In this document: positions 10,183 to 18,364 of the stretch, piece after piece | Layout of the letters: every line of letters starts with the position of its first letter | How positions within the stretch are numbered: the first letter of the stretch is position 1 | NCBI GenBank assembly: GCA_949358305.1 | Contig: OX442323.1 | Location: forward strand, 558,001-622,000 | Source of the DNA: Strigamia acuminata | Lineage: Eukaryota; Arthropoda; Chilopoda; Geophilomorpha; Linotaeniidae | Direction of reading: 5' to 3' | Length of the DNA: 64,000 nt | Made by a program: the position numbers and the translations under genes | Notes under the pieces: model-generated | What the model saw: only the letters and a program-made list of their open reading frames with translations | What the model was told of the DNA's origin: nothing | The model's database searches: none

Positions 10183-10217
10183 TAGATTGCCGGCGAAAAG
10201 AAAGTGCGAACAACCCA
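10183..10217 (-). other. Short spacer between stop codon and 3' LTR, no clear polypurine tract
   Basis: The 35 bp between the TGA (10218-10220) and the 3' LTR should hold the polypurine tract. On the minus strand it is pyrimidine-rich (CTTTCTTTTCGCC) and ends CAATCTA before the LTR. The purine run GAAAAGAAAG is on the wrong strand. This contrasts with the clear G-rich tract of the first element. Confidence 0.6.
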
Positions 10218-13200
10218 TCATTTAGTTTGATTACTTCTGGTCTTTGATGATAATATTTGGGAGACCTCTTTCACCTTTTCGTATTCCACTCTGGGTGGCA
10301 TGATTCTTTGACGGATCAAATTTGGTATCCACGGAGGTATTCTTCGGTTGACAATCATACAACTAAGTCGAATAATTCCGTTGATGATTTTCCTTTTCGT
10401 CTCTAGGGACTTCATGGGCTTTGAGAAACATACTCGACAGGTTGGTTTGTATTTGTCGATCCCTCCTATCATCTTGACTCTGGTTTCGTGCGAAATTCGT
10501 CTTGAAAATTCAGCTTTATCTCCGCAAAAATAACATTTTGCTTGTAGTTTCACAACAGACTCGGCTAGTGGAACTAACTTGGATATCTGATCAAATGGCT
10601 TCCTCTTGAAGTCGACGTCTAATGCGGCGACTATTACCTTTTTCTTTTGCTCAGCCATTTCATTTGAAAAAGTAAAAATGTCGGGAAAAAACTGTCCTTC
10701 GTCAATTCCGATTGTCTTCACTAATTTCGTTTTTTCCACAGCATTGGTTAGGCTACTGGTCGCGATTGCTTCTCGTCGATGACCGTCGTGGGTCACGACT
10801 TCGGTTTTACTGTAACGATCGTCATTGGAGTGTTTAATTAGCAGGGACGACGTCTTCTCTTCCTTTTCTAAAAGCTTCAATAACTTGGTCGTTTTCCCCG
10901 CATACATTGGACCAATGATGAGATAAATTCCCTTTTGATTGGTTGACAAATCAATTTTCTTTTTCCAGAAATTCAGAATCACGTTTCCACTCCATCTCAC
11001 GATTGCACACAATTTTTGCAAACTGTGCACTTGATTTGTAAGTAATTCGACGTTCTTTCTCCCTGACTCTAACTGATTTCGCCCTCGTAATTCCGGCTTC
11101 ATGTCCGAGCTTGGAGTTCTGTTGACCAATCCTCCATCCTTGAACGACTTTTTCGTTTTTTGGAGGGTGGTGTCCAGTTCCTCTTTCTCCAGACCACTGG
11201 AGAGGCTCGCGGCAAAACAAGAAGGTGTGACGTCTGTCTGTTTATTCACACCGGGTTCGCCATTCATGTCGGACAGTGATTTCGGAATTAATTGGACTAT
11301 TTTGTTTTCGTCATTTTCAGGTTGATTTGAGATCACTTCTTCTTTGGACTCGACCGCCATGCAAGAAATGTTGCACGCTGCCATGTTTTCTTCAAGCGGG
11401 TTGTTTGGTTTCAGTCGACCGTTTAGAATCCACCCAAAAATTGTCTCCATTAATCCCAACTCGTCGTTGATTTTTCGGCTTCCACCTTGACAAATCTTCC
11501 ACCATGCGTTGCTTCCTAATAAGACGTCAATGTCTTCCGATTCTGACGGATGTATCTCAGCCATCTCAAGTCCGAGTGATTGGACTTGCTTTATGGCTTC
11601 TGCTCCAATTATCCCTTTGACTTTCGGGAGTGTGTCGGTTTCTAATGCAAGGATTGATGTCTTTTTTGTTCCGTGTCTTGATTGTAGTTCGAATCTAAAG
11701 ACATCATGTGTCGTCGGAACTGGCCTTTTGTTGAGCAGACACTGTGTCATCGTGTGTAGTGTCTCGATCTTTTGCATCCGGAATTTATTTACTAGTCTCT
11801 TCGTGACGTAGGAGCGATGGCTTCCTGGATCTAGTAATCCGCGGACAGGGTACATGTGTCCATTTTTCTTCACAAAAAGAGCAGTGAAGACCATCAGTTG
11901 AATCTCCACCGACTCGGTAAGCGATACATTAGTCGACACGTTTTCTTCTTTTGGTGTAATCGCTTTTTCTTTGTTGTTTTTGTTGCAGATCGATGTGTGA
12001 TGTCTTCCACCACACAAGCGACAACAAAACTTCACGGTACATTCTTTGGCTGTGTGGTTATATCTCAAGCAGTTGAAACAAAGTCGTTTCTTCTTCACTA
12101 TTTCGATCCTCGCTGGTACATCGAGATCCGCATCACAATTTGCGTGTGCGTGATCACCATCACAATAAGCGCAGGCGGGTTTGCGGTTTGGATTTAACTT
12201 GGAATTCATACTCAATTTTCCATTCTCGGAAGTCACGAATGAGGACATGGTTCCAGTTGGTCTTTCTCTTGTTTCCTTTGAAGTTTTCTCAAATTTTTCT
12301 GACTTCTTCAGATGAGCGCGCTTAAGGAGAACGCTTTCTTCCGACAATTCAGCCAGTTGTATCTCGGTTGCTACGAAGTCCAGAAAAACGTTAACATCAT
12401 CAACTTTTCCTTGATGCTTTCGGTAAAAACGTTGGGAGATCTCCGGTGGAAATTTTCTAAGTAGTTCTGGAATAAGGTACGTTCCAGTAGTGTCAACTGA
12501 CACAGACAGTTGCGCCATGGTCCGGACAGCAGATGCCAATGACGTGAATAGAGCTTTGAGTGGCTCGATTGGGTAGAGATCGAAAACGGGTTTCGACTCC
12601 CTAATCATCTTTGAAATAGCATTTCTCTGCGTGTTTTCAGAACCGAATAGACTCTCCAATGTATTTTTCGCTAATGGGTAGGCGTCATCAGTTATTGGGT
12701 ACGACTTGATTGCGGATTCTGCAGCCCCAGTGCAGCATGACCTCAGATATATAAGCTTTTCCACGTTCGAAAGCTCCGTGTTCTGATCAACTGCTGATTC
12801 GAATAAATTCGCAAAACCTCTATATTCAGTTGCATCGCCACTAAATTTGGCAATGTCGGTTTTCGGCAATCTCGTGTTTCTCCTAGATGAAGCGGACGTC
12901 TGGTTTAAACTGGAATTCTGTCCCGGATGGGAACCAAATTGCCCTGCCATTTTTCCAGACACTTTTGCTCTTTGCTTCAATAAATTTACTCTGGTTCTAA
13001 TGTCTTCAATTCGTTGAAGCCCCGCTAAATAGTCCTCTCTTTTTGACTCGTCTTTAAGAGCTTTCAATTCGTCGGCGAGATCACTCAATTGCTGGTCAAC
13101 CGTTATTTGCATGGCTTCCAGCTCTCCTCCGTCTAGAATGTTGACTGAAGATCCCAGCAGATCCTCGGCTCCTTGAGCCTTTGCTTTCCAAATGACCTCC

Positions 13201-13235
13201 TTTTCCTCGAGATCAGCAGCGGATAATGTAGCCAT
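10218..13235 (-). CDS. Gag-protease-thymidine kinase fusion protein
   Basis: 1005 aa from the first ATG (13233-13235); the frame extends 3 codons upstream without an ATG. Residues about 5-95 are charged and helical. A BEL Gag (DUF1759-like) covers about 125-300. Three zinc knuckles lie at about 355-417. A DUF1758/retropepsin-like segment follows, with its Asp in LLDPGSHRSYV (about 468-478) and the BEL-typical ETIFGWILNG near 596-605. A low-complexity linker (about 607-760) leads to a full TK1-type kinase (about 767-942). A basic 60-residue tail has no recognised domain. Polymerase and integrase regions are absent, compared with about 1280 residues after the protease Asp in the neighbouring gag-pol. 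No frameshift or stop interrupts it. Predicted role (inference): structural protein that builds particles and carries the kinase into them. Chimerism by assembly error is unlikely, since Gag and kinase share one frame inside clean LTRs. Confidence 0.92.
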   Translation of the reverse strand: MATLSAADLEEKEVIWKAKAQGAEDLLGSSVNILDGGELEAMQITVDQQLSDLADELKALKDESKREDYLAGLQRIEDIRTRVNLLKQRAKVSGKMAGQFGSHPGQNSSLNQTSASSRRNTRLPKTDIAKFSGDATEYRGFANLFESAVDQNTELSNVEKLIYLRSCCTGAAESAIKSYPITDDAYPLAKNTLESLFGSENTQRNAISKMIRESKPVFDLYPIEPLKALFTSLASAVRTMAQLSVSVDTTGTYLIPELLRKFPPEISQRFYRKHQGKVDDVNVFLDFVATEIQLAELSEESVLLKRAHLKKSEKFEKTSKETRERPTGTMSSFVTSENGKLSMNSKLNPNRKPACAYCDGDHAHANCDADLDVPARIEIVKKKRLCFNCLRYNHTAKECTVKFCCRLCGGRHHTSICNKNNKEKAITPKEENVSTNVSLTESVEIQLMVFTALFVKKNGHMYPVRGLLDPGSHRSYVTKRLVNKFRMQKIETLHTMTQCLLNKRPVPTTHDVFRFELQSRHGTKKTSILALETDTLPKVKGIIGAEAIKQVQSLGLEMAEIHPSESEDIDVLLGSNAWWKICQGGSRKINDELGLMETIFGWILNGRLKPNNPLEENMAACNISCMAVESKEEVISNQPENDENKIVQLIPKSLSDMNGEPGVNKQTDVTPSCFAASLSSGLEKEELDTTLQKTKKSFKDGGLVNRTPSSDMKPELRGRNQLESGRKNVELLTNQVHSLQKLCAIVRWSGNVILNFWKKKIDLSTNQKGIYLIIGPMYAGKTTKLLKLLEKEEKTSSLLIKHSNDDRYSKTEVVTHDGHRREAIATSSLTNAVEKTKLVKTIGIDEGQFFPDIFTFSNEMAEQKKKVIVAALDVDFKRKPFDQISKLVPLAESVVKLQAKCYFCGDKAEFSRRISHETRVKMIGGIDKYKPTCRVCFSKPMKSLETKRKIINGIIRLSCMIVNRRIPPWIPNLIRQRIMPPRVEYEKVKEVSQILSSKTRSNQTK
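10410..10937 (-). other. Thymidine kinase (TK1 type) domain of the fusion protein
   Basis: Type II thymidine kinases transfer phosphate from ATP to thymidine, giving dTMP. Visible motifs in fusion numbering from the ATG: P-loop GPMYAGKTT (775-783, Lys 781), the DDRY segment (Asp 805, Arg 807) with a following THD, and IDEGQFFPDI with the expected catalytic Glu 846. AALDVDFKRKPF matches the substrate-lid region. PLAESVVKLQAKC leads into a structural zinc site, Cys 901, 904, 933 and 936. IGGIDKYKPTC carries the thymidine-contacting loop. Every hallmark residue I can name for TK1 is present, so activity is plausible. The motifs resemble animal TK1 closely, pointing to capture of a cellular gene. 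No intron is visible over about 175 codons, which fits capture from spliced mRNA. No KEN degradation motif follows the domain. Confidence 0.93.
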
Positions 13236-14055
13236 AATCCTCACCGAGAAATGAAGAATTCAAGGATCAGTTCAGGATTCAAACTCAACTTAACTGACTA
13301 AATTGGTTAACAAGAAATTGTCTAATTCTTTAACAATCTAGGATTTACTGAACACACAAAAACAGGATGGATATCCACAAGCTGTTAACAGGATTGAAAC
13401 ACACGAGATGTTAACAGGATTGGCAATTTAACCCCCAAAATTCAATAATTAAAGGTAATTGACAATTCTCTTATTTTCACAATTGAGTTTCTGACTAGAT
13501 ACTCGTTTTAAATTGGGATACCAACACTAAAGCTTGGTATTATTCACTAATTCACTGGATATTCTCTAAATTCCACAAACTGGAATCGAGAATTTATTCA
13601 AACTGTTAAGACTTAAACTTCTTCTCCCCCCAACTACACCAGTTTCTAATCAAAAACTCCTTTGAAATGATTACAGCAGCAAATTCGGATATTATTCTAT
13701 TTAAATAATAATTCTTAATAATTATTTCTTCAAATCTTCTTGTAGGATGTACATTGCGTTGTGTTTGGAATTGATTGTCGTGCAGGATCGCTCGTACTCT
13801 CGAAGCCTTGCTTGATCCAAGTTGAAAAACCTCTTGACCATCTTGACAATTTGAGAATCCAACTTGAAAAACCCACTTTTTTGCCTGTGAAAGGCGGACG
13901 AGAGCATACACTTCACTGTAGTGGCACAGCTTCAATGGCACTTTACACATAAAAGCTTTGCACAGCTTGAGAACAAAACCCACTGATGAATTTTGCAGCA
14001 CACATGAAGGTCCACTGAGATAACTGGAAGAAATCCTGGGTTCACGGCACCAAAT
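13236..14055 (-). other. Leader of the kinase-bearing element
   Basis: 820 bp between the 5' LTR and the Gag ATG. It starts with the primer site and otherwise holds no recognisable domain. It probably contains packaging and dimerisation signals, as retroelement leaders do, but none can be located by eye. A 64-codon frame (13722-13916) and a longer one that begins in the LTR (13606-14106) have no family resemblance and are treated as chance. Confidence 0.6.
14042..14052 (-). promoter_or_regulatory. Primer binding site, tRNA-His-like
   Basis: On the minus strand, 3 nt after the 5' LTR, TGGTGCCGTGA is complementary to 11 nt of the 3' end of animal tRNA-His (acceptor stem, discriminator and CCA) as I recall it. 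The match stops there (next bases ACCCAGG). The match is shorter than that of the first element and the tRNA identity is less sure, but position and TGG start fit. Confidence 0.7.
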
Positions 14056-15413
14056 TGTTTCTGGCAAGGTCGCAGGCGACAACCAGGCCAGAAGGAGGGG
14101 CGGCAATACTTGACTGCTGCTTGGCTAAAATTGATACACAGAAGTTGGCCAAAGACTTGAAGAAATGCAAACACTGGACTTGAACTTGCTGCTTCACATG
14201 ATGATCTGCCACTGGTGAGTTCAAGGAGGAGGAAGGAGGATTTTTCTACTCACTGCACATTGCTTTCTGGTTGTATAGAGAAATGAGACTTGGAGAGAAA
14301 TAAAAAGCAACCATTTTATTCTCTAAATTCTTAACAAGACTACTACAATTGAATCACGAGGATTTTACAAAGAAGTCACACTTTAACAATAATAAGAAAC
14401 AACAAGTGTAACTATCTCCACATTGTATAAGGACACTTGCACTTAAAGTTACAGAGGTCTCTAAGTGCTTGTAAAGAGAAATAAGTACTGCTGTTACACT
14501 AAAACTACCGTAGAAGTTAATAGTTGAAAACACCTAAGCCTAACAGCAAGTATTTGACATTAAATGCAAAAGTATACATTAACAACAGTCTCTAAACACA
14601 ATGCTCATTGAGAACTAAATCATTCACTCTAAAACACACTGAACAACTCATAAAATAGAGAAAAGAATAAGTAAAGACATTTTAGACCAATGAGCTGGCA
14701 ACTTTACAGTAAGTGCAGAAGTTAAGTTATAAATCAACACAGATAAATCTCAAACTTAACACTTTTACATTGCATAATAATTAAGTGATTAATTATTAAT
14801 CAGAACCCACAAAAACTCTTTGGGATTAAACATTTTCTCCTCTCTTTACAGATACAAGTAGACCACTCCCACAGTAATGGCCGACAATGTAAACAGAGAT
14901 CACTTGCAGAAGGATAAAAAGGCTTGAAATTAGCTCACTAGACAGGCTACACACAATCTAAGTTAACAAAACGCTTAATTGGTTAGTAATATACAGAAAA
15001 CAAACAGAAATTGATTGAAACAGCTTAAAACTGATAATAACATACATTTCTCATTCTAGTACACTTTTGCTGTCTGAGAGCATCATTACACCTTGTCACT
15101 ACATTGACAGTAGTGGACTGGAAACAGGAAAACACTTGGAAACATCAAAACATGCATAACACAGGTAAACAAGATAGAAAATAAATCCTAAGTGGATAAA
15201 TAACTAATGTAAAAACTCTTTTCTTCCCAGATTTATCCGGTCAGATCAACCAGTACTGAGAAATTCACTCAAACTAACTCAAAGAAGACTTATATTCAGA
15301 TAAGTGTCTAATTAAATTCCCAATCTAAGATAAATATTAAAAACCCTTTTTAATAATTCCAGATGACTAATTTTTAAGACGTTTAGCAGCTTTCCTTTAT
15401 GTTGCTAGCAACA
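14056..15413 (-). repeat. 5' LTR of the kinase-bearing element, 1358 bp
   Basis: Twin of 8825-10182 at a constant offset of 5231 bp. It should hold the promoter; no convincing TATA box could be singled out. The palindrome TGTTGCTAGCAACA recurs at its outer end (15400-15413), followed by the AGAC duplication. Confidence 0.95.
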
Positions 15414-15417
15414 AGAC
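15414..15417 (+). repeat. Target-site duplication AGAC (right copy)
   Basis: Matches 8821-8824. The satellite monomer then continues in phase with caatgtttctg. Confidence 0.88.
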
Positions 15418-15978
15418 CAATGTTTCTGAATGTTCAGAAATAGTGTTTAAACCTTAGTAGAAGGCTCCAATGTAAGTTTTAGAAACATCTAACTAATGAT
15501 TTGGGAGAATAGACTTTTGATCTCATCACAGTTGACTTAGCACAAACACCACAAAACCAATGTTTCTGAATGTTCAGAAATAGTGTTTAAACCTTAGTAG
15601 AAGGCTCCAATGTAAGTTTTAGAAACATCCAAGCACTAATTTGGGAGAATAGACTTTTGATCTCATCACAGTTGACTTAGCACAAACACCACAAGACCAA
15701 TGTCTCTGAATGTTCAGAAATAGTGTTTAAACCTTAGTAGAAGGCTCCAATGTAAGTTTTAGAAACATCTAACTAATGATTTGTGAGAATAGAATTTTGA
15801 TCTCATCACAGTTGACTTAGCACAAACACCACAAGACAAATGTCTCTAAATGTTCAGAAATAGTGTTTAAACCTTAGTAGAAGACTTCAATGTAAGTTTT
15901 AGCAACATCCAAGCACTGATTTGGGAGAATAGACTTTTGATCTCATCACAGTTGACTTAGCACAAACACCACAAGATT

Positions 15979-18364
15979 AATGTCTCTGAATGTTCAGAAA
16001 TAGTGTTTAAACCTTAGTAGAAGGCTCCAATGTAAGTTTTAGAAACATCTAACTAATGATTTGGGAGAATAGACTTTTGATCTCATCACAGTTGACTTAG
16101 CACAAACACCACAAGTCCAATGTCTCTGAATGTTCAGAAATAGTGTTTAAACCTTAGTAGAAGACTTCAATGTAAGTTTTAGCAACATCCAAGCACTGAT
16201 TTGGGAGAATAGACTTTTGATCTCATCACAGTTGACTTAGCACAAACACCACAAGATTAATGTCTCTGAATGTTCAGAAATAGTGTTTAAACCTTAGTAG
16301 AAGGCTCCAATGTAAGTTTTAGAAACATCTAACTAATGATTTGGGAGAATAGACTTTTGATCTCATCACAGTTGACTTAGCACAAACACCACAAGACCAA
16401 TGTCTCTGAATGTTCAGAAATAGTGTTTAAACCTTAGTAGAAGGCTCCAATTTAAGTTTTAGAAACATCTAACTAATGATTTGGGAGAATAGACTTTTGA
16501 TCTTATCACAGTTGACTTAGCACAAACACCACAACACCAATGTTTCTGAATGTTCAGAAATAGTGTTTAAACCTTAGTAGAAGGCTCCAATGTAAGTTTT
16601 AGAAACATCTAACCAATGATTTGGGAGAATAGACTTTTGATCTCATCACAGTTGACTTAGCACAAACACCACAAGACCAATGTCTCTGAATGTTCAGAAA
16701 TAGGGTTTAAACCTTAGTAGAAGGCTCCAATGTAAGTTTTAGAAACATCTAACTAATGATTTGGGAGAATAGACTTTTGATCTCATCACAGTTGACTTAG
16801 CACAAACACCACAAGACCAATGTCTCTGAATGTTCAGAAATAGCGTTTAAACATTAGTAGAAGGCTCCAATGTAAGTTTTAGAAACATCTAACTAATGAT
16901 TTGGGAGAATAGACTTTTGATCTCATCACAGTTGACTTAGCACAAACACCACAACACCAATGTTTCTGAATGTTCAGAAATAGTGTTTAAACCTTAGTAG
17001 AAGGCTCCAATGTAAGTTTTAGAAACATCTAACCAATGATTTGGGAGAATAGACTTTTGATCTCATCACAGTTGACTTAGCACAAACACCACAAGTCCAA
17101 TGTCTCTGAATGTTCAGAAATAGTGTTTAAACCTTAGTAGAAGGCTCCAATGTAAGTTTTAGAAACATCTAACTAATGATTTGGGAGAATAGACTTTTGA
17201 TCTCATCACAGTTGACTTAGCACAAACACCACAAGTCCAATGTCTCTGAATGTTCAGAAATAGTGTTTAAACCTTAGTAGAAGCCTTCAATGTAAGTTTT
17301 AGCAACATCCAAGCAATACATTTTGAAAAAAAAATTTTGAGCTTATTTCACATCGCAGTTGACTTAGCACAAACACCACAAGACCAATCTCTCTGAATGT
17401 TCAGAAATAGTGTTTAAACCCTAGTAGAAGCCTTCAATTTAAATTTTAGCAACATCCAAGCACTGATTTGGGAGAATAGACTTTTGAGCTCATCACAGAT
17501 GACTTAGCACAAACACCACAAGACCAATGTCTCTGAATGTTCAGAAATAGGGTTTAAACCTTAGTAGAAGGCTCCAATGTAAGTTTTAGAAACATCTAAC
17601 TAATCATTTGGGAGAATAGACTTTTGATCTCATCACAGTTGACTTAGCACAAACACCACAAGACCAATGTCTCTGAATGTTCAGAAATAGGGTTTAAACC
17701 TTAGTAGAAGGCTCCAATGTAAGTTTTAGAAACATCTAACTAATCATTTGGGAGAATAGACTTTTGATCTCATCACAGTTGACTTAGCACAAACACCACA
17801 AGACCAATGTCTCTGAATGTTCAGAAATAGTGTTTAAACCTTAGTAGAAGGCTCCAATGTAAGTTTTAGAAACATCTAACTAATGATTTGGAAGAATAGA
17901 CTTTTGATCTCATCACAGTTGACTTAGCACAAACACCACAAGACCAATGTTTCTGAATGTTCAGAAATAGTGTTTAAACCTTAGTAGAAGGCTCCAATGT
18001 AAGTTTTAGAAACATCTAACTAATGATTTGGGAGAATAGACTTTTGATCTCATCACAGTTGACTTAGCACAAACACCACAAAACCAATGTTTCTGAATGT
18101 TCAGAAATAGTGTTTAAACCTTAGTAGAAGGCTCCAATGTAAGTTTTAGAAACATCCAAGCACTAATTTGGGAGAATAGACTTTTGATCTCATCACAGTT
18201 GACTTAGCACAAACACCACAAGACCAATGTCTCTGAATGTTCAGAAATAGTGTTTAAACCTTAGTAGAAGGCTCCAATGTAAGTTTTAGAAACATCTAAC
18301 TAATGATTTGTGAGAATAGAATTTTGATCTCATCACAGTTGACTTAGCACAAACACCACAAGAC
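15979..18364 (+). repeat. 18-monomer higher-order repeat (2527 bp), element-free copy
   Basis: 15979-17944 matches 6859-8824 (offset 9120), and 17941-18364 matches 15414-15837 (offset 2527). The two offsets differ by 6593 bp, exactly the second element plus its 4 bp duplication. The unit is 2527 bp, that is 17 monomers of 140 plus one of 147. This copy is therefore the empty-site sister of the copy that carries the kinase element. Confidence 0.87.

Larger units (their letters stand above)
8825..15413 (-). mobile_element. Non-autonomous BEL-type LTR element carrying a thymidine kinase
   Basis: 6589 bp with 1358 bp LTRs at both ends, TG...CA termini and a 4 bp target duplication, inserted within a satellite monomer. 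On the minus strand the order is 5' LTR (14056-15413), primer site, an 820 bp leader, one long frame and the 3' LTR (8825-10182). The frame encodes a BEL-type Gag, zinc knuckles and a retropepsin-like segment, then a TK1-type kinase where reverse transcriptase, RNase H and integrase should be. No trace of those three domains appears elsewhere in the element. The equal LTR lengths, the constant 5231 bp offset between them and the clean duplication argue for recent retrotransposition. It must have been copied by enzymes supplied in trans (inference). Confidence 0.93.

Noticed and set aside
10348-12325. Plus-strand open frames and one alternative minus frame (10951-11220) across the kinase fusion
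   Set aside because: All overlap the Gag-kinase frame and show no family features.
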